From: DAORHV01 sp964434575
Lineage (GTDB): Bacteria; Patescibacteriota; Gracilibacteria; Peribacterales; Peribacteraceae
Direction: 5' to 3'
Assembly (NCBI GenBank): GCA_964434575.1
Contig: CAYSWB010000002.1
Coordinates: 1-64,000 of the forward strand
Length of the DNA stretch: 64,000 nt
The position numbers and the translations under genes were made by a program. The notes below the pieces were generated by a model. That model did no database searches. It saw nothing but the letters and a program-made list of their open reading frames with translations, and had not been told where the DNA came from. This document shows, in pieces, positions 57,620 through 64,000 of the stretch (positions are counted from its first letter, which is position 1; each line of letters begins with the position of its first letter).

Positions 57620-59062
57620 CTAGATGTGCTTCTTCAGCAATTCGTTGACCATGGCGGGGTTGGCCTGGCCTTTGGACTGCTTCATCACCCAGCCCACGAT
57701 GGCGCCGAGCGCGGCCTGCTTGCCGGCTTTATAGCTCTCGATGGCGACCGGGTTGGCGGCGATGGCGTCCTTCACCAGCTTCTCGATGGCGCCGGTGTCG
57801 GTGACCTGCTGCAGGCCTTCTTCCTTGATGATCGTCTTCGGCGACTTCTTGGTGTCCACCATCTTCTCCAGCACGTCCTTGGCCGTGTTCACCGAAATCG
57901 TGCCGGCCTTGATGACCTCGGCCAGCTCCACCATGGAGGCGGTGGTGGGGCCTTCGTTTAGCAGCAGGTTGCGTTCCTTCAGGAAGCCCAGCAGCTGCGT
58001 GAGCACCAGCGACGACGCGCGTTTGGCTTCGCCCGAGGCGGTGCGCACGGCGTCGAACATCACCTGCAGTGCCGGCTGGTCCACCAGCATGGTGGCTTCG
58101 GCGCCGGTCAGGCCCATGGCGATGTATTCCTCCTTGGCTTCGGACGGCAGCTTCTGCATGCCGCCGGTGGCGTTCTCGATGTACGCCTTGCTGAGCTCCA
58201 GCGGCGGGATGTCCGGTTCCGGGAAGTAGCGGTAGTCGGCGGCGGATTCTTTGTCGCGAAGCAGCACGGTCTTCTCCTCGTCATCGATCCAGCCGACGGT
58301 TGTTTCGCCGGTCGGCTGCTTGCCTTCGGCCCACAGCTTGCGCAGCACCTTCTCCTGGTAGGCGAGCGCCTTCTCCAGCGCCTTGAACGAGTTCAAGTTC
58401 TTGATCTCGATGCGCGGGTAGAGTTTCTTTTCGCCCTTCGGACGCATGGAAATGGACGCGTCGAAACGCATCATGCCCTTGTACATGTCTGCCTCGCTGG
58501 TGTCGGCGCCGATGAGGATGCGACGAAGCTCCTCGGCGAATGCGCTGGCCTCGAACGGCGTGTGCAGGTCGGGCTCGGTGACGATTTCCATCAGCGGCGT
58601 GCCGGCGCGATTGTAGTCGCACAGCGAGCCGTCCGAGCGGTGCTGCAGTTTGCCGGCGTCGTTCTCGATGTGCAGGCGGTGGATGCGGCAGACCTTCGTT
58701 TCGCCGCTGTTGCCGTCGGCGTTCTGGATGGCGTAACGGACCTCGCCGTGGCTGGCGAGCGGGTGCTTGTACTGCGAAATCTGGAACCCGGTCGGCAGGT
58801 CCGGATAGAAGTAGTTCTTGCGGTCGAAGTGGCTCTTTTCGTTCACCGTGCACTTCAGCGCCTTGGACGCGCGGATGGCCTTGTCGATGACGGCGCGGTT
58901 GGGGACGGGGAGCGTGCCGGGATGGCCCATGCACACCGGACACACGGTCGTGTTGGGCGGCTTGCCCCACGCGTCGTTGTCGCAGGCGCAGAACATCTTC
59001 GTCTTCGTGTTCATCTGGGCGTGCACCTCCAGGCCGATGATGGCTTCCAGCTCTACTGCCAT
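57620..59062 (-). CDS. gatB: Aspartyl/glutamyl-tRNA amidotransferase subunit B
   Basis: This 480-residue GatB converts mischarged Asp-tRNA(Asn) or Glu-tRNA(Gln) to the amide with ammonia from GatA. IIGLEVHAQMNTKTKMFC, CPVCMGHPGTLPVPN, KNYFYPDLPTGFQISQY and YNRAGTPLMEIVTEPDL are the family blocks. The tail and YqeY-like domain end at VNELLKKHI. CAC/CPVC cysteines can bind zinc. The start is MAVELEAIIG, because TACTCT (59077-59072) lies 9 nt before it. GatA and GatC are not in the window. Confidence 0.96.
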   Translation of the reverse strand: MAVELEAIIGLEVHAQMNTKTKMFCACDNDAWGKPPNTTVCPVCMGHPGTLPVPNRAVIDKAIRASKALKCTVNEKSHFDRKNYFYPDLPTGFQISQYKHPLASHGEVRYAIQNADGNSGETKVCRIHRLHIENDAGKLQHRSDGSLCDYNRAGTPLMEIVTEPDLHTPFEASAFAEELRRILIGADTSEADMYKGMMRFDASISMRPKGEKKLYPRIEIKNLNSFKALEKALAYQEKVLRKLWAEGKQPTGETTVGWIDDEEKTVLLRDKESAADYRYFPEPDIPPLELSKAYIENATGGMQKLPSEAKEEYIAMGLTGAEATMLVDQPALQVMFDAVRTASGEAKRASSLVLTQLLGFLKERNLLLNEGPTTASMVELAEVIKAGTISVNTAKDVLEKMVDTKKSPKTIIKEEGLQQVTDTGAIEKLVKDAIAANPVAIESYKAGKQAALGAIVGWVMKQSKGQANPAMVNELLKKHI

Positions 59063-59114
59063 GCGCGGAAGAGAGTACCTGTTACCGGGTTCCGGGGGCA
59101 ACGGGCCGAAAAAG

Positions 59115-59142
59115 TTGACTGGCGACGGCGAAACCTTAGAGT
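59115..59142 (+). promoter_or_regulatory. Promoter of the sigma factor gene at 59152
   Basis: TTGACT (59115-59120), a 16-bp spacer and TAGAGT (59137-59142) stand 9 nt before the ATG, predicting a leaderless mRNA. It lies between divergent gatB and this gene. Confidence 0.75.
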
Positions 59143-59151
59143 TCCGTCCTT

Positions 59152-59796
59152 ATGAATGGTGCCTCGCACACCAATGGCAACGGTCGCTACGCAGGCGACG
59201 GAGAGGCCAAGCAGGCATTCCTGGATTACCGTGAAAACGGCGCCGACGCCGAGGCATTCAACCATGTGGTGGCCGTCTATCGCGACGCGCTGGTGCACTA
59301 TCTCCGCAGCATATTGGGCGATGCGAACGATGCCGAGGACGTCGTGCAGGAAGTGTTGTTGCAGGCGGCGCAGAAAGCCGCGCAATTCGATCCCGCCCAG
59401 CGCCTGCGGCCGTGGATGTATACCATCGCGCAGAACAAGGCGGTGGATCTCATGCGTAAGCGCCGCAGGCATTCCGCCTCCAGCCTGGATCAACCGGTCG
59501 AAGATATCGATCCGGCCAGCGAGCCGCACAGCATCGGCAGCCTCTTGCTCGACGAAGACACGCCCGATCCCGGCGAGCTGATTGCCGAACGAGACATGCA
59601 TGACGTTGTTCTCGAAATGTTGGATTCGCTTTCTCCGGACTTGAAAGAAGTCGTGATTCTCACGCACTTGCGCGGCATGAAGTACCGCGAAGCCGCCGAC
59701 ACCATCGGCATTCCGATGGGTACGGTGAAATCGCGTCTGCACGTGGCCATGGTGAAGCTGCGCGAGATGGTTACAGAGCGAGCGCTGGAGGCATAG
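59152..59796 (+). CDS. RNA polymerase sigma-70-family factor (ECF-like)
   Basis: This 214-residue factor has region 2 in VAVYRDALVHYLRSILGDANDAEDVVQEVLLQAA, then RLRPWMYTIAQNKAVDLMRKR. Region 4 is LSPDLKEVVILTHLRGMKYREAADTIGIPMGTVKSRLHVAMVKLRE. An acidic linker of about 45 residues separates them (DIDPASEPHSIGS, DEDTPDPGE). No anti-sigma gene is adjacent. Its end overlaps the convergent def gene by 26 bp, so the two transcripts are antisense over that stretch. Confidence 0.93.
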   Translation: MNGASHTNGNGRYAGDGEAKQAFLDYRENGADAEAFNHVVAVYRDALVHYLRSILGDANDAEDVVQEVLLQAAQKAAQFDPAQRLRPWMYTIAQNKAVDLMRKRRRHSASSLDQPVEDIDPASEPHSIGSLLLDEDTPDPGELIAERDMHDVVLEMLDSLSPDLKEVVILTHLRGMKYREAADTIGIPMGTVKSRLHVAMVKLREMVTERALEA

Positions 59797-60247
59797 ACTG
59801 CTCCTTCACGCGGTCCGTGATGAGGATGCCGTCCAGGTGGTCCACTTCGTGCTGCACCACGCGGGCGTCCCAGCCTTTCAGTTTCAGCTCGTGCTTCTTG
59901 CCGTCCACGTCCATGAACTTCACCTGGATTTCGAGGTGGCGCGCCACGTTCACCCACACGTTCGGCAGACTCAAGCAGCCTTCCTCCATCATGTCCATCT
60001 CCTCGCTCTTCCACACGATCTCCGGGTTGATGAGCGCGACGAGCTTCTTGCGCTGGAGCATGACGATGCACACGCGCTCGGTGCGGTTCACCTGCGGCGC
60101 GGCGATCCCGGCTCCCTGGGCGTGCACCGTGGTCTCGATCATGTCCTTTAACAGCTGCAGGATGGCCTTGGTCACCTTGGGGACCTTCTTGGTTTTGCCG
60201 CGCAGCACGGGTGCGTCGGCGCCGAGGACGATGGGCAGGACGGCCAT
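59771..60247 (-). CDS. def: Peptide deformylase
   Basis: This 158-residue metalloenzyme removes the formyl group from nascent proteins. Motif 1 is GAGIAAPQV, motif 2 EGCLSLP with the metal cysteine, and motif 3 QHEVDHLDG with the HExxH ligands. It is a type I enzyme by its short C-terminus. TACAAT (60259-60254) lies 6 nt before the ATG. No fmt gene is nearby. Confidence 0.96.
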   Translation of the reverse strand: MAVLPIVLGADAPVLRGKTKKVPKVTKAILQLLKDMIETTVHAQGAGIAAPQVNRTERVCIVMLQRKKLVALINPEIVWKSEEMDMMEEGCLSLPNVWVNVARHLEIQVKFMDVDGKKHELKLKGWDARVVQHEVDHLDGILITDRVKEQSMPPALAL

Positions 60248-60295
60248 GGCGCGATTGTACGCAAAAAAAGCGTTTCTGCCAGACGGATTGCCGTT

Positions 60296-60877
60296 CTAGC
60301 GCGCCAGCGCCCTGTGCGAGGCGGCCTCGCGCAATTCCTCGATGCTGCCGATGTTCGCTTTGCCGATCATCTTGATGAGCGCGTGGGCGGTGAGGATCAC
60401 GTCCGGCAGCGCGCGGTGGCGGTTCTGGGGCAACTGCAGGTTCAAGCGCCGGGCGACGGCGTCCAGGCTGTGGCCGAAATCCTGCGGGAACGCCTTCTGG
60501 CTCAGACGCATGGTGCAGAAGCACTCGGGCAGGTCCACGTAGCCCCAGCAGAATTCCTTCTCGCAATCCAGGAAGCTCATGTCGAAGGCGGCGTTGTGCG
60601 CCACCAGGAACGAACCCTGGGCGAACTCGAGGAACTTCGGCAGCACCTGGTCGATGGTGGGCGCGGAGGCCACCAGCTCGTCGCTGATTTTGTTCACCTG
60701 TTTCGCTTCCCACGGGATCTGCCGCTCGGGGTTCACCAGCGACACGAACGTTTTCGTCTCGTCGATCTCGCCGTTTTCCACCCGCAGGCCGGCGATCTCG
60801 ATGATCCGGTGCCCTTTGCGGGGCTCGAGGCCCGTGGTTTCGACGTCGAAGACGGTGAACGAAGGCAGCGAAGACAT
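60296..60877 (-). CDS. DnaQ-like 3'-5' exonuclease (DEDDh)
   Basis: This 193-residue exonuclease shows Exo I (FTVFDVETTGLEPRKG), Exo II (FLVAHNAAFDMSFLD) and Exo III (NRHRALPDVILT), the DEDDh catalytic set. It resembles the epsilon proofreading subunit of DNA polymerase III. It may equally serve as a stand-alone repair exonuclease or an RNase T-like enzyme. TACCCT (60891-60886) lies 8 nt before the ATG. It diverges from the endonuclease III gene. Confidence 0.9.
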   Translation of the reverse strand: MSSLPSFTVFDVETTGLEPRKGHRIIEIAGLRVENGEIDETKTFVSLVNPERQIPWEAKQVNKISDELVASAPTIDQVLPKFLEFAQGSFLVAHNAAFDMSFLDCEKEFCWGYVDLPECFCTMRLSQKAFPQDFGHSLDAVARRLNLQLPQNRHRALPDVILTAHALIKMIGKANIGSIEELREAASHRALAR

Positions 60878-60971
60878 ACCGGCGCAGGGTACGAGCCGTA
60901 CCGCTCATTTTCAAGTGCGCGCACATCGACTTATGGTCTCCGCGGACTCGTCCGTTCGCTACACTGTCGCC

Positions 60972-61613
60972 GTGCCGAACATCCCCGTCGACGCCGTGCT
61001 CAAAACACTCCGGAAACTGTATCCGGATGCCGGCTGCACGCTGGATCACTCCACGCCGCTGGAGCTGCTGGTCGCCACCATCTTGTCGGCGCAATGCACG
61101 GACAAGCGCGTGAACATCGTCACCAAATCCCTGTTTGAGAAATATCGCAAGCCGGAGGACTATCTGGCCGTGCCGCAGGCTGAACTGGAGCAAGACATCC
61201 GGTCGTGCGGCACGTACCGCATGAAGGCCCTGGCCATCCGCGAAACCTGCCGCACCATCCTCGCGAAGTTCGGCGGCCGCGTGCCGAAGACCATGTCCGA
61301 GATGCTGCAATTGCGCGGGGTCGGACGCAAGACGGCGTCCGTCGTTCTCTCCACCGCCTACGGCATAGAGGAGGGGATCGCGGTGGACACCCATGTCACG
61401 CGCTTGAGCAAGCTCCTCGGCCTCACGCGGCACACCGCCCAGGCCAAGATCGAAAAGGACCTCATGCGCATCACCCCGCGCAAGGACTGGTCGGCGCTTT
61501 CCCACCTGCTCATCGCCCACGGCAGGGCCACCAACGCCGCGTATAACCCCGCCGCCGCGCTTGCGGCGTTCAGTCGCTACGTCACGCCGAAGAAATCTTC
61601 TCGCCGCAGGTGA
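60972..61613 (+). CDS. nth: Endonuclease III-like DNA glycosylase lacking the iron-sulfur cluster loop
   Basis: This 213-residue protein starts at GTG, 6 nt after TACACT. LLVATILSAQCTDKRVN, the helix-hairpin-helix LRGVGRKTASVVLS with the catalytic lysine, and IAVDTHVTRLS with the catalytic aspartate identify base-excision endonuclease III. Known members usually end with a C-x6-C-x2-C-x5-C loop holding a 4Fe-4S cluster. Here the equivalent HGRATNAAYNPAAALAAF has no cysteine. Some bacterial Nth proteins lack the cluster, so activity on oxidised pyrimidines is still expected. Confidence 0.94.
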   Translation: MPNIPVDAVLKTLRKLYPDAGCTLDHSTPLELLVATILSAQCTDKRVNIVTKSLFEKYRKPEDYLAVPQAELEQDIRSCGTYRMKALAIRETCRTILAKFGGRVPKTMSEMLQLRGVGRKTASVVLSTAYGIEEGIAVDTHVTRLSKLLGLTRHTAQAKIEKDLMRITPRKDWSALSHLLIAHGRATNAAYNPAAALAAFSRYVTPKKSSRRR

Positions 61614-61669
61614 ATTCCGGGCGCGAACGTCCCCGCGCGCGGCTTGCGTATGCTAGGATGTACCCCGTG

Positions 61670-62134
61670 ATGCGACGCTTTGCACTGGCGATTCTCGGCA
61701 CCGCGGGCTTGCTGCTCGCGGCATGTTCGTCGTCTCCCTCCGCCCCGCCCGTTCAGCCGCCCGCCGGCAGCGGCGCGGTGACGGCATCGGGCTCGCTGTC
61801 GTCCAGCGGCGCCAAGCTGCGTCCGGCGGCCAGCGTGTTCTACCGCGATTTTGCACCCGAAGATCTTGGCAACGGCAAGCAGGCGCTGCTCTTCTTCTGG
61901 CAGCCGGGCGACGTGTTCTCGCAGCGCAGCGACCGCATCCTGACGCGATTGTACGGCTCCGGCGCCGCCACCATCTCCACGTACAAATTGGATGCCGGCA
62001 CCGCGTCGGGCATGAAACTCCAGTTCACGGTCCTTCTTCCCGACACGTTCGTGCTCGTGAACGGCTCCGGCGCCAAAGTTTCCATGTTCCTCCATCCGAA
62101 TCCCGACGAACTGACCAAGCTCGTCGTCCGCTAA
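61670..62134 (+). CDS. Small lipoprotein, possibly thioredoxin-like
   Basis: The protein has 154 residues from ATG. A GTG one codon upstream is equally close to TAGGAT (61654-61659). MRRFALAILGTAGLLLAACSSS is a lipoprotein signal with lipobox LLAAC. After a Ser/Ala/Pro linker, the domain (VFYRDFAPEDLGNGKQALLFFWQ, KLQFTVLLPDTFVLVNGSG) looks like a thioredoxin fold without a CxxC pair. It is 11 bp upstream of dipZ and probably co-transcribed, which suggests a part in the same redox system. Confidence 0.68.
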   Translation: MRRFALAILGTAGLLLAACSSSPSAPPVQPPAGSGAVTASGSLSSSGAKLRPAASVFYRDFAPEDLGNGKQALLFFWQPGDVFSQRSDRILTRLYGSGAATISTYKLDAGTASGMKLQFTVLLPDTFVLVNGSGAKVSMFLHPNPDELTKLVVR

Positions 62135-62145
62135 CCCCCACCCCC

Positions 62146-64000
62146 ATGTTGTCCCTGTCCTTGCTTGCGGCCATGTTCGCGGCCGGCGTGTTCACCATCC
62201 TGCTGCCGTGCATCTTGCCGCTCATCCCCATCGTCTTGGGCGTGAGCATCGCCGGACGGAGCAAGTGGAGGCCGCTGCTCACCATCGCGGGCATGCTCAT
62301 CAGCTTCGTCGGATTCACCTTCCTGTTGTTGGTGGTACTGAGCTCTTTCGTGGAGTTGGCCGACTACATCCGCATCGGCACGTACTACGTCCTGCTGCTG
62401 TTCGGCATGGGCTTCGTGACCGGCAAGAAGCCGGTGCAGCTGGCCGTGGCCGCCGTGGGAGGATTGTTCTTCATCAGCAAAGGATGGATGGCCGTCATCG
62501 CCGCCGCCGCGCTCGGCATGGTTGCCATGGAACTCGGGGGACGCGCGGCCACCCGCATCCAGCAGTTCGGTACGGACGTGCAATCCAAGGCCCGGGGCGA
62601 ATTCGGCGCCGACGCGCCCGTCACCGCACTGATCATCGGTCTGACGCTCGGTTTGGTGTGGGTCCCGTGCGCCGGTCCGGCGTTGGGCTTCGCGCTCACG
62701 CTGGTGCGCGAGCAGCCCGGTCCGGTGGCCATGCTGTACCTGTTCACCTACGGCCTCGGCACGGCCATCCCGCTGCTCATCATCGGCTACGGCGGCCAGA
62801 CCGCCGTGCACTCGGTGCGCGCGCTGGCCAAGTACAGCGGCCGCGTGAAGCAGGTTGCGGGCGCGCTGCTCATCATTTCGGCCGTGGCCTTCCATTTCCG
62901 CGGTTTCGAGAAGCTGCAGGTCTGGCTGCTGGACAACACGATGATCGGCGATATCGGCACCCAGCTCGAAGATCGCTTCTTCGGCAAGGCATTCGAACAG
63001 GCCCGTGATGGACAGTCCGAGGCTTCGTCTTCGTCATCCATGCCAGGAACCCCGAATACTTCCTCCTCTTCCCCCGCAACTTCGATGAATCTCCCGACGC
63101 TTCCGAAGCTCGTCCGTGCCCCGACCGACTTCCCCGGCCTGGGTCCCTGGCACAACGGTCCGGCGCTCACGCAGGCCGATCTGAAGGGCAAGGTCGTGCT
63201 CATCGATTTCTGGACCTACAGCTGCATCAACTGCATCCGCACGCTGCCCTACATCCGCGGCTACTGGGACAAGTACAAGGATACGGGCAAATTCGTGCTG
63301 CTGGGCGTGCACACGCCGGAGTTCGTGTTCGAGAAGAGCCAGACCAACGTCGCCGCCGCGATCAAGAACCACAACCTCACGCATCCGGTGGCGCAGGACA
63401 ACGATTTCAAGACCTGGGATGCGTTCGCCAACCGCTATTGGCCGGCCAAGTACCTCATCGATGCCGACGGCTACATCCGCTACACCCACTTCGGCGAGGG
63501 CGACTACGAGGAGACCGACAAGGCCATCGCCAGCCTCCTTCTGGAGGCGGGCGTGGAGCTGCCGGAAGGCGTGGGCGAGACCGATGAGGTCCAAAAGCCG
63601 AATGCCGGCAAGCCGCGCTCTCCGGAAACGTATCTGGGCGACCGAAGCTGGCCCGCGCTGGGCAACAGCCAGGGTGAGCCGTCCCCGGAGCCGGTGACGT
63701 ACAAGGCCCCCGAAGCCATGACGCTGAACAAGTACTATCTTTCGGGCACCTGGCGCGTGGTGGACCGTGAAAAGCAGGTTCTGGGCTCCGGCGAAGGTGA
63801 AATCCGCATGAAGTTCCTCGGTGGCGAGATCAACATGGTGCTGGGTCCGGGCCTCACCAAGAACCGCAAGCTGGCCGAAGTGTTCATCGACGGCCAGAGC
63901 GTGAAGACCTTCGACATCGGCATGTACGACTCGTACAACCTGTTCACCGGCGAGTACGGCGAACACGAGATGGTCCTGAAACTGCAAGGTGCCGGCACCG
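62146..64000 (+). CDS. DipZ-like protein: CcdA membrane domain plus thioredoxin domain (partial)
   Basis: The frame runs open from the ATG to the window end (618 codons seen). Residues 1-270 are a CcdA-type electron-transfer domain with the paired cysteines in ILLPCILPL and VWVPCAGPALG. A Ser/Thr/Pro linker follows. From about residue 315 a TlpA-like thioredoxin domain carries DFWTYSCINCIRTLPY, the CxxC signature of DipZ. The last part (RSPETYLGDR, then a beta-rich region) matches the C-terminal module of DipZ. It carries reducing power from cytoplasmic thioredoxin to extracytoplasmic proteins. The 3' end lies beyond the window. Confidence 0.93.
   Translation, partial: MLSLSLLAAMFAAGVFTILLPCILPLIPIVLGVSIAGRSKWRPLLTIAGMLISFVGFTFLLLVVLSSFVELADYIRIGTYYVLLLFGMGFVTGKKPVQLAVAAVGGLFFISKGWMAVIAAAALGMVAMELGGRAATRIQQFGTDVQSKARGEFGADAPVTALIIGLTLGLVWVPCAGPALGFALTLVREQPGPVAMLYLFTYGLGTAIPLLIIGYGGQTAVHSVRALAKYSGRVKQVAGALLIISAVAFHFRGFEKLQVWLLDNTMIGDIGTQLEDRFFGKAFEQARDGQSEASSSSSMPGTPNTSSSSPATSMNLPTLPKLVRAPTDFPGLGPWHNGPALTQADLKGKVVLIDFWTYSCINCIRTLPYIRGYWDKYKDTGKFVLLGVHTPEFVFEKSQTNVAAAIKNHNLTHPVAQDNDFKTWDAFANRYWPAKYLIDADGYIRYTHFGEGDYEETDKAIASLLLEAGVELPEGVGETDEVQKPNAGKPRSPETYLGDRSWPALGNSQGEPSPEPVTYKAPEAMTLNKYYLSGTWRVVDREKQVLGSGEGEIRMKFLGGEINMVLGPGLTKNRKLAEVFIDGQSVKTFDIGMYDSYNLFTGEYGEHEMVLKLQGAGT

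Overview
The window is 64 kb of GC-rich bacterial chromosome (roughly 60-65% GC by eye), densely packed with about 66 protein genes, one tRNA gene and few spacers over 150 bp. I see no insertion sequence, prophage, CRISPR array or rRNA. The organism is most likely a member of the Patescibacteria (Candidate Phyla Radiation). That is an inference from the large GT-C/GT2/GT4 glycosyltransferase load, a FecR/DUF5667-type anti-sigma candidate beside its sigma factor, and an elongation factor P with an atypical tip loop. A complete release factor 2 gene shows that UGA is a stop codon here.

Layout. From 0 to 19 kb lies a surface-polysaccharide region: glycosyltransferases, polytopic GT-C-like proteins, two nucleotide-sugar dehydrogenases, three epimerase-type SDR proteins, an FkbM methyltransferase, a methyltransferase-glycosyltransferase fusion, a GtrA protein and an FAD-dependent desaturase/mutase-like enzyme. 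An unrecognised two-gene unit at 10.5-12.6 kb includes an HExxH protein. At 19-21.4 kb a PfkB kinase and adenosylhomocysteinase form an S-adenosylhomocysteine recycling pair. From 21.4 to 23.8 kb there is an orphan gene, a gene with a perfect 10-bp palindrome and a hairpin-rich leader, a long stem-loop, and tRNA-Ser(CGA). From 23.8 to 26.4 kb come release factor 2 and two membrane-anchored PilN/PilO-like proteins. From 26.5 to 31 kb is a tightly overlapping glycosyltransferase operon. Translation genes infC-rpmI-rplT and trmD (31-36 kb) are interspersed with orphans and a Nif3-like gene.

The 36.6-42.6 kb segment is the most unusual. It holds a URC1-like GTP-cyclohydrolase-II-family protein, a RibA-like protein, a RibD-like deaminase and two paralogous TrpF-like barrels that lack the usual catalytic cysteine. 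They are driven from divergent, partly interlocking promoters. I read it as a putative undescribed nucleotide-derived pathway rather than riboflavin or tryptophan synthesis, because none of the completing genes are present.

From 42.6 to 64 kb come housekeeping genes (DUF167, Xer recombinase, MutM, DsbA-like lipoprotein, GpmA, GuaA, EF-P, GatB, peptide deformylase, DnaQ-like exonuclease, endonuclease III, DipZ), mixed with more envelope-polysaccharide genes (TagA/CpsF family, GT87, WecB, O-antigen ligase) and two sigma-70-family factors, one with a FecR-type partner.

Gene expression. About 34 start codons sit only 6-10 nt downstream of a TAnnnT -10 hexamer, several with a TTGACA-like -35 element at 16-18 bp. 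This is the geometry of leaderless mRNAs. A second group has short pyrimidine-rich leaders without Shine-Dalgarno sequences. Only a handful of genes have clear Shine-Dalgarno sites.
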